This document shows positions 1-5,456 of a DNA stretch of 5,456 bases, piece by piece. Under the pieces are notes generated by a model. The model had not been told where the DNA came from. It made no database searches and saw only the letters and a program-made list of their open reading frames with translations. Made by a program: the position numbers and the translations under genes. The stretch's first letter is position 1. Every line of letters starts with the position of its first letter. Source of the stretch: a bacterium (GTDB lineage Bacteria; JALSQH01); assembly GCA_027004335.1 (NCBI GenBank), contig JALTID010000120.1, forward strand, positions 4,785 through 10,240. Direction: 5' to 3'.

Positions 1-1729
1 CAATATTAATATAATACTGGATCAGAGCATTTAAATTATAAAGATTGGCAGGCTGAGGACCATAACCTAACAGATCAGGATTGTCAAAGTTAGCTCCTGG
101 TGGCATGTGATCAGAATCAAAATTCAAATAAAGCATGTTATTAAAAGAAGGATCCTGAAAAGCTATATATATTGACTTAGATTTAATTCCATCAGCAGGT
201 ATTTTAATAATAGTTGGAAATCCCGGATAACTAAAGGAAAAATGAGGTAGATCCTCAGGATTATTACAAGGAAAGAGAATATCCCCTATTCCTGCATCCT
301 TGGAAACATCAGTAAGAGCTCTCAAATAGAAAGGGTCATCGGCGGAGCGATTATTATTGGGACACTCTTTCTCAAGAACAAAGAAATTCTCCTCCCACTT
401 AGAGCTTGTATCCCATGCGGGGAAGAAGCCCCTTAAACCTTTTGGAGGAGGATTCTCAAAGAAATTACCAAGGTCAAGAGCTATTGGATCCCCAAGACCC
501 AGGTTATTCTTTAATCCCTCTGGAGTATTTAATTGAGAAGCTTCTATTAAACTAGCCGTATCTTCTGGTAATAAACCTTTTATTGAATCGATAAGTACAG
601 GGAGTATTTCTGTAATAAGATAAATCTTCACATCCTTCCCATTAGTATAATCAAGAGATTCCTGAATCTTCTTCAGGACACATGCTGTACCTGCTTTGTT
701 TAACATTTCAATTGGTTTCTTCTTGCCATCTTTATCAAGAATTATGTTAATTACTGTTTTTCCTGTTACTGTCGTTGCAGGAAGAGCACATACATCCACA
801 TTCTTCATATTTACCCTTGATTCATAGGAACAATAGGGACCACCTTCACCTTTTTTGCACTCAGCCCCATCTGGTTTTGTAGGATAAAATGCAAGAATAT
901 CATCATCCTGATTATCAGTTTCAATGCTGGAGAAATAGAAGGCATACATAATATACTGAACTGCTGTTGCAAGATCAAGGCCTGCTTCCTTCCACCTTGC
1001 CTCACCTTCATCAGGATCAAGGCCAAGAAAATTGGGATACTGTTGGTCATTGAAAAGATATACAATCACATTCATAATCTTACTGACGGAGAGGTTGTCC
1101 ATACCTATCTGAGTGATTTTATCATAGGCTCCCAGGTAATTTCCTCTAAGATCAATAGAAAGAGTAAAACTTAAAATGCCCATCAGAGCTTTGGAAAGAC
1201 CATCAAGCAGAAAAGCATCTGCTCTATCCCATTCTCCCTGAAGGTCAAGAGTAGGTGTGGTAGAGGCAGATAAATAAACGGGGGTGCTCTTACTGAGAAT
1301 GAATTCAAAATTAGGATCCGCAATAGCAAAAAACAGATGACCATCAATATCCTTAAATTTGTCATATAGGTCCTTTAAAAGATCATGGAGAACATCTCTT
1401 ACAAAAATATTTTCATCCTCAGCCATACTGCTGAGAGAACCTGTGAGTCCACTTACGGTTCTGATAAGATCTGCAAATCCTAAAAGTTCTGAAAGCGCAT
1501 AACCGAAATTTGCCTGAGAATTATTGGGATCATAGTTTGTAAGAACATATCCAAATTTCGCCTTGGCTGCTGAATACTGCCCCTCATAAAGATAATTTTT
1601 AGCAGAAGAGATTTGTTGACTAATCACCTTCTGCTGATCAGAAGGCTGGTCTCCTGAGGAACAACTGGAAATTATTAGAGCTAAAAAAGCAAAGAGAGCA
1701 ATAACTAGAAAAACTCCTCTTTTTCTCAT
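1..1729 (-). CDS. Secreted lipoprotein with N-terminal TPR-like segment, function unknown (3' end outside window)
   Basis: A continuous frame of 576 codons read on the minus strand, still open at the left edge. The N-terminus is a lipoprotein signal: basic MRKR, a hydrophobic stretch of residues 6-20, then lipobox I-S-S-C with the lipidated Cys at residue 23. Ser follows the Cys, so outer-membrane sorting is plausible if a Lol system exists. Residues about 43-82 look like a TPR hairpin (AKNYLYEGQYSAAKAKF, then DPNN and an Ala/Gly-rich helix). The rest is mixed and Asp/Asn/aromatic-rich, with cysteines at 291, 300, 314, 350, 456 and 488. This even number suits disulfides in an exported protein. 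Residues 323-372 faintly resemble a TonB-C/AgmX-type domain. The start is fixed by GGAGG nine bases upstream. It is divergent from the operon on the right. I do not recognise the family. The coding frame and lipoprotein signal are well supported; the function is not. Confidence 0.88.
   Translation of the reverse strand, partial: MRKRGVFLVIALFAFLALIISSCSSGDQPSDQQKVISQQISSAKNYLYEGQYSAAKAKFGYVLTNYDPNNSQANFGYALSELLGFADLIRTVSGLTGSLSSMAEDENIFVRDVLHDLLKDLYDKFKDIDGHLFFAIADPNFEFILSKSTPVYLSASTTPTLDLQGEWDRADAFLLDGLSKALMGILSFTLSIDLRGNYLGAYDKITQIGMDNLSVSKIMNVIVYLFNDQQYPNFLGLDPDEGEARWKEAGLDLATAVQYIMYAFYFSSIETDNQDDDILAFYPTKPDGAECKKGEGGPYCSYESRVNMKNVDVCALPATTVTGKTVINIILDKDGKKKPIEMLNKAGTACVLKKIQESLDYTNGKDVKIYLITEILPVLIDSIKGLLPEDTASLIEASQLNTPEGLKNNLGLGDPIALDLGNFFENPPPKGLRGFFPAWDTSSKWEENFFVLEKECPNNNRSADDPFYLRALTDVSKDAGIGDILFPCNNPEDLPHFSFSYPGFPTIIKIPADGIKSKSIYIAFQDPSFNNMLYLNFDSDHMPPGANFDNPDLLGYGPQPANLYNLNALIQYYINI
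1664..1729 (-). other. Lipoprotein (signal peptidase II) signal peptide
   Basis: Residues 1-22 of the minus-strand lipoprotein. They comprise a positive n-region (Arg2, Lys3, Arg4), a hydrophobic core rich in Val, Leu, Ile, Phe and Ala, and the lipobox I20-S21-S22 before Cys23. Cleavage is predicted between Ser22 and Cys23. This follows the general bacterial lipobox rule; it is read by eye and not scored with a predictor. Confidence 0.85.
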
Positions 1730-1738
1730 AATGCATAA

Positions 1739-1743
1739 CCTCC
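1739..1743 (-). promoter_or_regulatory. Shine-Dalgarno site of the lipoprotein gene
   Basis: GGAGG on the minus strand, nine bases before the ATG at 1729. A nearer ATG at 1736 sits only two bases from this site and is out of frame with the long reading frame, so the site decides in favour of 1729. Confidence 0.8.
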
Positions 1744-1761
1744 ACTTTTACATTTTGATAT

Positions 1762-1790
1762 ATATTAGAGAAAAAATTGACAGGTGTCAA
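1762..1790 (-). promoter_or_regulatory. Leftward promoter for the lipoprotein gene
   Basis: Read on the minus strand: a perfect -35 hexamer TTGACA (1790-1785), a 17-base spacer, then TAATAT (1767-1762), which matches the -10 consensus at four of six positions. Transcription would begin near 1755, giving a leader of about 25 bases that contains the GGAGG site. The -35 lies in the same inverted repeat as the -35 of the rightward promoter, so the two promoters overlap. This is a consensus match only, without experimental support. Confidence 0.55.
1777..1790. repeat. 14-bp inverted repeat shared by the two divergent promoters
   Basis: TTGACA-GG-TGTCAA: two perfect 6-base arms with a 2-base centre. 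Each arm is a consensus sigma-70 -35 hexamer, one for each strand. The inner dyad TGACA-N2-TGTCA also has the shape of a dimeric repressor operator. Either role, or both, would make this the control point for the lipoprotein gene and the operon on the right. The palindrome is certain; its function is inferred. Confidence 0.7.
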
Positions 1791-1806
1791 GTCTTAGAGG
1801 TATTAT
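1777..1806 (+). promoter_or_regulatory. Rightward promoter P1 of the acpS-lysC operon
   Basis: A perfect -35 TTGACA (1777-1782), an 18-base spacer and TATTAT (1801-1806), which matches the -10 consensus at five of six positions. Transcription would start near 1813, leaving a leader of about 60 bases before the first gene. The -35 is one arm of the 14-bp inverted repeat, so this promoter overlaps the leftward one. It is the best promoter match in the window and the likely driver of the five-gene operon. Confidence 0.65.
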
Positions 1807-1817
1807 ATTTTAAATCT

Positions 1818-1845
1818 TTTAAAATTGGGGTTTATGATGTATAAT
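1818..1845 (+). promoter_or_regulatory. Possible second rightward promoter P2
   Basis: A perfect -10 TATAAT (1840-1845), preceded at a 16-base spacing by the weak -35 TTTAAA (1818-1823, four of six matches). It would start transcripts near 1852, only about 20 bases before the ATG at 1875, which still leaves room for the ribosome site. AT-rich DNA gives chance TATAAT matches, so it ranks below P1. Confidence 0.35.
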
Positions 1846-1862
1846 TTTCTCAAAAAATTAAT

Positions 1863-1867
1863 GGAGG
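1863..1867 (+). promoter_or_regulatory. Shine-Dalgarno site of the START-like gene
   Basis: GGAGG, seven bases before the ATG at 1875. The spacer is entirely A and forms a run of eight A with the start codon. It fixes the start at 1875; the ATG at 1861 overlaps this site and cannot use it. Confidence 0.8.
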
Positions 1868-1874
1868 AAAAAAA

Positions 1875-2489
1875 ATGAAATTTAAAAATCTTGTAGTGCT
1901 AATCCTTCTAGTAGGTTGGACAGGGGTAATTTTATCAGATGAAATACCCAAATTTACTCCTGAACAATGGGAAAAATTAGAAAAGGGCAAAATTATCCTT
2001 ACAAACGAATTAAAAAAGACCGATGATGGAGAAGAACATGCTCTTATCGGTGCTTATTTAATTTTCAATCAACCAATAACTACAGCCTGGAGCCTGATGG
2101 AGCATCCAGAATGGCAGGAGAGATATTTACCTGACCTTAGGTACTCCAAGCTTATATGGAGAAAAGGAAACCAGATAAATGTAGAATTTATGGTAAAAAT
2201 ACTCTTTTTTAAACTCTACTACAGGGTCATACATACATACTATCCTGATAAATATTTTTTCAGATGGTCCCTTGATCCCAAGTATAACAATGATCTCAAA
2301 TATCTCTATGGAGAATGGCATCTTTTCCCCCTTAAGAATGGGAAAACCCTCGCAAAATACTTAGCTGTGGTTCATGCAAGTTTCCTGATCCCATCTTTTA
2401 TTGAAAGAAAATTGATGAAAGACAATGTACCAAAAAATATGAAAGCTTTTCAGAAATGGATTAACTCCGGAGGGAAATACCACAAATAA
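1875..2489 (+). CDS. Exported START/SRPBCC-fold protein (polyketide cyclase/START-like), function unknown
   Basis: A 204-residue protein. Residues 1-21 form a signal peptide or membrane anchor: Lys2 and Lys4, then hydrophobic residues 6-20. There is no Cys, so it is not a lipoprotein, and the cleavage point (perhaps after Ser21) is unclear. From about residue 38 the pattern fits small START/SRPBCC proteins. It runs GKIILTNELKK, then IFNQPITTAWSLMEHPEWQ (63-81), YLPDL (84-88), FRWSLDP (129-135) with ND at 139-140, G-x-W at 146-148, and a C-terminal amphipathic helix (about 172-196). This fold encloses a hydrophobic cavity that often binds lipids or isoprenoids. No catalytic residues are assignable, and the ligand cannot be named. 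It is the first gene of the operon; its TAA overlaps the acpS ATG by one base (TAATG). The frame is certain, the fold likely, and the periplasmic location inferred. Confidence 0.8.
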   Translation: MKFKNLVVLILLVGWTGVILSDEIPKFTPEQWEKLEKGKIILTNELKKTDDGEEHALIGAYLIFNQPITTAWSLMEHPEWQERYLPDLRYSKLIWRKGNQINVEFMVKILFFKLYYRVIHTYYPDKYFFRWSLDPKYNNDLKYLYGEWHLFPLKNGKTLAKYLAVVHASFLIPSFIERKLMKDNVPKNMKAFQKWINSGGKYHK

Positions 2490-2860
2490 TGATCCTTGGA
2501 GTAGGAATTGACCTTGTAAAAACTGAGAGGATAGAAATTCTTTTAAATAAATACGGTGAAAAATTTATTAGGAAAGTCCTCACTGAAGAGGAGATAACTC
2601 ATCTATCCTCCCTGGGTGCAGAATCAATTGCTGGAAGATGGGCACTGAAAGAAGCTTTCTGGAAAGCACTAAACCTCACCTTCTTTTTTTCTCCTCTGGA
2701 AGTAGGTTTTTTTTCTGGAAAGAAAAATGAGGTAAAGGTATACTCAATAAAAATAGAGAGAGTTATGAAAGCAAAAGGGGTTAAAAACATCCTTTTTTCT
2801 CTCTCTCATGAACGGGAAATGGTGGCGGGTATCGTAATTCTTGAAGGAGGCAAAAAATGA
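2489..2860 (+). CDS. acpS: Holo-[acyl-carrier-protein] synthase (AcpS)
   Basis: Moves 4'-phosphopantetheine from CoA to a serine of apo-acyl carrier protein, activating it for fatty-acid synthesis in the cytoplasm. At 123 residues it has the usual AcpS length. The N-terminus GVGIDLVKTERI (4-15) carries Asp8, and GRWALKEAFWKAL (49-61) carries Glu55; in the family these two acids bind Mg2+. KVLTEEE (29-35) and SLSHERE (104-110) are further family motifs. The ATG at 2489 gives the canonical N-terminus. The nearest GGAGG (2469-2473) lies a long 15 bases upstream, so initiation probably depends on coupling through the TAATG overlap. The Gly-rich loop normally found after KAL (GTG-type) is replaced by NLTFFFSP and is about four residues shorter than in E. 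coli AcpS, by alignment from memory. The stop overlaps the next gene by four bases. The identification is secure. Confidence 0.93.
   Translation: MILGVGIDLVKTERIEILLNKYGEKFIRKVLTEEEITHLSSLGAESIAGRWALKEAFWKALNLTFFFSPLEVGFFSGKKNEVKVYSIKIERVMKAKGVKNILFSLSHEREMVAGIVILEGGKK
2846..2850 (+). promoter_or_regulatory. Shine-Dalgarno site of nnr inside acpS
   Basis: GGAGG within the last codons of acpS, six bases before the ATG at 2857. It supports this start over in-frame downstream alternatives, together with the family-typical N-terminus that follows. Confidence 0.75.
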
Positions 2861-4386
2861 TTCTTGCAATACCTCAGAGAGTAAGAGAAATGGACAAAAT
2901 TACCATAGAAGGAATGGGTATCCCAGGCGTTGTTCTAATGGAAAATGCTGGAGGGGGGACTGCAAGACTCCTTATGGAAAGGTATATCCAGAAGCAGGAG
3001 AAGGTCCTTGTTATTGTTGGGAAGGGTAATAATGGAGGAGATGGATGCGTAATTACAAGATACCTCTTCAATAATGGGTATGATATTCAAGTTGCAATTG
3101 TTGGAGAGGAAGATGATCTAAAAGGCCATGCAGGGATCAACTTTCAAGTTATAAGAAATTTCGGTGTCCCAATTGAAGTTTTACACGGGAAGGTGGAAAA
3201 ACTTCCCGGCTTGATCAGCGGTGCAGATGTAATAATTGATGCGCTTCTTGGTACAGGATTTAAACCTCCACTATCGGAAAATTATAGAAGAATTATTGAA
3301 GAAATTAACAATTCCGGTAAGAGGGTCTTTGCTGTAGATGTTCCATCTGGATTAGATGCTTTTACTGGGAAACCTGGGGATATTGCTGTAAAAGCAGAAG
3401 CAACATTCACAATGGGACTTGGAAAGGTAGGACTTTTTTCATATCCCGGGGCAGCTTATACAGGTAGAGTATATGTGATTGATATATCTTTTCCAAGACA
3501 CATTGCTTTTAAGGATCCTCAATATTTTTACCTTGATTCTGCATGCGATATATTAAAATTGCCGGCAAGAGCTGCTGATGCACATAAAGGGAAATTTGGT
3601 CATCTTATTGTAATCGGTGGATCAACGGGGAAAACTGGAGCGGTACTTATGGCGGGAATTTCAGCTTATAGAGTGGGCACAGGATTGGTTACCATAGCGA
3701 TTGAGGAATATCTAAAAGATTATATTGAGAGCAAACCTTACGAGGTAATGTTATTGTATTATGGAAAAGGAAAAAATGTTGATTCTGTTGATCTCTCTCT
3801 TCTTTCCAGAGAATTAAATTCAAGAAACGCAGCGGTTATCGGCCCCGGATTGGGGAAAGACAGGAGTGCAAAAAAGATTTTTTATAATGTGCTTGAATAT
3901 TCCAAAAAACCAATTCTTATAGATGCTGATGGGCTTAATATTCTTGCAGAGGATCTGGAGTTACTAAAAAATGTCTCCGTGCCGGTTATTCTCACGCCTC
4001 ACCCCGGGGAAATGGCGAGACTTTTAGGCGGAGTGGATACCGCTGAAATTCAGGAAAACAGAGTAACTGTGGCTCTTGACTTCGCACAGGAACATGAAGT
4101 ACATCTCGTTTTAAAAGGGGCAAGAACCCTCATTGCAACACCAGAGGGGAAGCTCTACATAAGTCCCTTTGAAAATCCTGCAATGGCAACCGGAGGAATG
4201 GGAGACATCCTTTCAGGGATAATCGGGGGTTTCCTTGCTCAGGGATTTTCACCGGAAAAGGCAGCTGTGATGGGAGTGTATTTTCATGGGCTCGCAGCTG
4301 AAAGGGTCACAAGAGGGCCTGGACTTATAGCTACGGATCTGCTTGAGACTATCCCAGCTATTCTTTCAGAATTTACTACGGAATGA
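2857..4386 (+). CDS. nnr: Bifunctional NAD(P)HX epimerase / ADP-dependent NAD(P)HX dehydratase
   Basis: Repairs hydrated nicotinamide cofactors. The N-terminal half interconverts R- and S-NAD(P)HX, and the C-terminal half dehydrates S-NAD(P)HX back to NAD(P)H at the expense of ADP. The 509 residues match the usual bacterial fusion. Epimerase (YjeF_N, about 1-215): VVLMENAG (25-32), VGKGNNGGDG (54-63), Asp128 in IIDALLGTG, and VDVPSGLDAFTGKPGD (160-175). Dehydratase (ribokinase-like, about 235-509): GKFGHLIVIGGSTGKTGA (245-262), GPGLG (329-333), DADGLN (356-361), TPHPGE (380-385), LKGA (419-422), and ATGGMGDILSG (444-454), with Asp450 at the catalytic position. All key motifs of both halves are present, so both activities should be intact. 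The gene starts inside acpS (ATGA overlap) and overlaps tsaE in the same way. Many genomes place this gene beside acpS or tsaE. Also called yjeF or nnrD/nnrE. Confidence 0.95.
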   Translation: MILAIPQRVREMDKITIEGMGIPGVVLMENAGGGTARLLMERYIQKQEKVLVIVGKGNNGGDGCVITRYLFNNGYDIQVAIVGEEDDLKGHAGINFQVIRNFGVPIEVLHGKVEKLPGLISGADVIIDALLGTGFKPPLSENYRRIIEEINNSGKRVFAVDVPSGLDAFTGKPGDIAVKAEATFTMGLGKVGLFSYPGAAYTGRVYVIDISFPRHIAFKDPQYFYLDSACDILKLPARAADAHKGKFGHLIVIGGSTGKTGAVLMAGISAYRVGTGLVTIAIEEYLKDYIESKPYEVMLLYYGKGKNVDSVDLSLLSRELNSRNAAVIGPGLGKDRSAKKIFYNVLEYSKKPILIDADGLNILAEDLELLKNVSVPVILTPHPGEMARLLGGVDTAEIQENRVTVALDFAQEHEVHLVLKGARTLIATPEGKLYISPFENPAMATGGMGDILSGIIGGFLAQGFSPEKAAVMGVYFHGLAAERVTRGPGLIATDLLETIPAILSEFTTE

Positions 4387-4823
4387 AAATAATATCTCAT
4401 AGTGAAGAAGAAACAATTTCTGCCGGAGAAGAGATAGCAAAAAAGCTTTCTGCAGGAGATGTTATTCTCCTTACAGGAGATTTAGGAGCAGGAAAAACAA
4501 GATTTGTTCGGGGGATCGCGAAGAGCATGGGGATCAAAAACTGGGAAAGGGTAAGAAGTCCTACCTTTACTTTTCGCCAGACATATTATGGGGAATCCCC
4601 CCTATATCACTTTGATTTCTATAGAATAAAAGACATTGATGATCTTTCAACAATTGGCATTGATCCAGAAGAATTGGTAGATGGTGTAACCGCTATAGAG
4701 AGGGGTGAAAAGTTTTTAAAATTACTGGAAAATTTTTTTGAGAAAAAAATTTATATTATTAAAATAAAGATTTTGAGCGAAGGCACAAGGGAGATAGAAA
4801 TTAATCAAGCTGGAGGTGAATAA
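4383..4823 (+). CDS. tsaE: tRNA threonylcarbamoyladenosine biosynthesis ATPase TsaE
   Basis: ATPase that works with TsaB and TsaD to add threonylcarbamoyl to adenosine 37 of ANN-decoding tRNAs (t6A), in the cytoplasm. The 146-residue length is typical. Walker A is GDLGAGKT (32-39, Lys38, Thr39), the switch-like motif is SPTFTF (59-64), and HFDFYR (76-81) includes Asp78, the usual metal/catalytic acid. Glu106 sits in the late IE motif, but the Trp that normally follows is Arg107 (IERGE). The C-terminal tail (117-139) is Lys/Ile-rich and poorly conserved. The ATG at 4383 overlaps the nnr stop (ATGA), and no good Shine-Dalgarno precedes it (only ACGG), so translation is probably coupled to nnr. 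The stop overlaps lysC by one base. tsaB, tsaC and tsaD are not in the window. The identification is secure. Confidence 0.94.
   Translation: MKIISHSEEETISAGEEIAKKLSAGDVILLTGDLGAGKTRFVRGIAKSMGIKNWERVRSPTFTFRQTYYGESPLYHFDFYRIKDIDDLSTIGIDPEELVDGVTAIERGEKFLKLLENFFEKKIYIIKIKILSEGTREIEINQAGGE
4812..4819 (+). promoter_or_regulatory. Strong Shine-Dalgarno site of lysC inside tsaE
   Basis: GGAGGTGA, a full match to the 16S rRNA tail, ending three bases before the ATG at 4823 (GGAGG ends six bases before it). It is the strongest ribosome site in the window. It contrasts with the missing site before tsaE and suggests that lysC is translated more strongly than its upstream partner. Confidence 0.8.
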
Positions 4824-5456
4824 TGTTAATCGTTCAAAAGTATGGTGGTACCTCAGTTGGTTCTCTGGACAGGATCAAAAATGTAGCCAGAAGAATAGCA
4901 AAAACCAAAGATGAGGGGAATGATGTCGTTGTCACAGTTTCCGCAATGGCGGGAGAAACAAACAGACTGGTGGATTTAGTTTATGGATTATCAGAAGATC
5001 CAAATCCCAGAGAGTATGATCAAGTTGTAAGCACTGGTGAACAGGTCAGTATAGGACTGGTATCTATCGCCCTGCAGGAGATGGGCTATGATGCCATTTC
5101 TCTTACTGGCTGGCAGGTTGGAATGAAAACAGATTCAGCCCATATGAAAGCAAGAATTCTGGAAATTGACACCGAGAGGATAAAAAGATACTTATCTGAA
5201 GGCAAGATTGTAATTGTTGCAGGCTTCCAGGGAATAAATGAAAATGGCAATATAACCACTCTTGGTAGGGGTGGCTCAGATACCACAGCTGTGGCTATTG
5301 CAGCTGCTCTTAAAGCTGATCTCTGTGAAATCTACACAGATGTTGAAGGAGTTTACACAGCAGACCCCAGGATAGTGGAAAAAGCAAGGAAACTCAGCAA
5401 GATCTCTTACGAGGAGATGCTTGAGATGGCAAGTCTTGGAGCAAAAGTCCTTCAGA
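4823..5456 (+). CDS. lysC: Aspartokinase, catalytic part (3' end outside window)
   Basis: Phosphorylates L-aspartate with ATP, the first step toward lysine/diaminopimelate, threonine, methionine and isoleucine. The first 211 codons are present and open to the edge. Amino-acid-kinase motifs appear in order: [10 protein letters not shown] (4-13) with Lys6, SAMAGET (40-46), STGEQVS (70-76) with Glu73, GFQG (134-137), [12 protein letters not shown] (145-156), [15 protein letters not shown] (171-185), and [17 protein letters not shown] (195-211). The usual two C-terminal ACT domains, where feedback inhibitors bind, would lie beyond the edge, so the feedback specificity is unknown. The start is fixed by GGAGGTGA and the family-typical N-terminus. 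It overlaps the tsaE stop by one base (TAATG), so there is no room for a lysine riboswitch in front of it. The sequence style recalls Geobacter-type single-domain aspartokinases. The identification is secure. Confidence 0.96.
   Translation, partial: MLIVQKYGGTSVGSLDRIKNVARRIAKTKDEGNDVVVTVSAMAGETNRLVDLVYGLSEDPNPREYDQVVSTGEQVSIGLVSIALQEMGYDAISLTGWQVGMKTDSAHMKARILEIDTERIKRYLSEGKIVIVAGFQGINENGNITTLGRGGSDTTAVAIAAALKADLCEIYTDVEGVYTADPRIVEKARKLSKISYEEMLEMASLGAKVLQ

Noticed and set aside
811-1365. Short alternative minus-strand frames at 811-1065 and 1183-1365
   Set aside because: They lie in another frame of the long lipoprotein gene. They lack ribosome sites and show no recognisable protein features.
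1734-1736. Alternative ATG for the lipoprotein gene at 1736
   Set aside because: It is only two bases from GGAGG and out of frame with the 576-codon reading frame; 1729 has correct spacing and gives the full signal peptide.
1857-1867. ATG at 1861 as the start of the START-like gene
   Set aside because: It overlaps the ribosome site itself and is not in frame with the 204-codon gene.
1806-1874. Riboswitch or structured leader before the operon
   Set aside because: The leader from P1 is only about 60 bases and very A/T-rich, with no strong stem or known aptamer motif. Weak AATTTT/AAAATT pairing near 1843-1860 is of the kind expected by chance.
2127-3071. Short frames opposite or within the START-like gene, acpS and nnr (2127-2321, 2599-2790, 2841-3029, 2874-3071)
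   Set aside because: They are shadows of genes whose identity is secure or whose frame is well supported. None has family motifs of its own.
4731-4751. Perfect 9-base A/T inverted repeat with a GAG loop near the end of tsaE, suggestive of a terminator
   Set aside because: The stem holds no G-C pair, so it would be very weak. It lies inside coding sequence and encodes ordinary Lys/Phe/Ile residues. The downstream gene overlaps tsaE, so termination here makes little sense.
5086-5286. Minus-strand frame of 66 codons inside the right-hand end
   Set aside because: It is antisense to highly conserved aspartokinase motifs and has no supporting signals.

Overview
The window looks like chromosomal DNA of an AT-rich, probably Gram-negative bacterium. 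Most genes start behind clear GGAGG Shine-Dalgarno sequences, arginine is written mostly AGA/AGG, and the proteins are rich in Lys, Glu and Ile. From memory, the order acpS - nnr - tsaE - lysC and the style of the aspartokinase resemble Desulfobacterota/Desulfuromonadales-type genomes (Geobacter has a similar cluster). Taxonomy cannot be settled here; an uncultured AT-rich or moderately thermophilic lineage is equally possible. No mobile element, CRISPR, tRNA, rRNA or phage signal is visible.

Layout. Left third (1-1729, minus strand): one long open frame running off the left edge. It encodes a secreted lipoprotein of unknown function with a lipobox Cys at residue 23, a TPR-like segment and six further cysteines. 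Positions 1730-1874 are a compact divergent control region. A 14-bp inverted repeat, TTGACA-GG-TGTCAA, supplies a consensus -35 hexamer to each strand, so the two divergent promoters overlap. A second -10 (TATAAT) lies closer to the rightward gene.

Right two thirds (1875-5456, plus strand): five genes in a tightly packed operon. They are an exported START/SRPBCC-like protein, acpS (holo-ACP synthase), nnr (bifunctional NAD(P)HX epimerase/dehydratase), tsaE (ATPase of the t6A tRNA-modification complex) and lysC (aspartokinase, cut by the right edge). Every junction overlaps by 1 nt (TAATG) or 4 nt (ATGA), so translation is very probably coupled and one promoter region probably serves all five.

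The last four genes are core housekeeping functions: carrier-protein activation, nicotinamide cofactor repair, tRNA modification and entry to the aspartate amino-acid pathway. They have no obvious shared pathway. The unfamiliar elements are the exported lipid-binding-fold protein at the head of the operon and the divergent lipoprotein. I see no clearly new biological system. The most interesting points are the shared palindromic promoter, a shortened CoA-binding loop in AcpS, and the structure of the lipoprotein.
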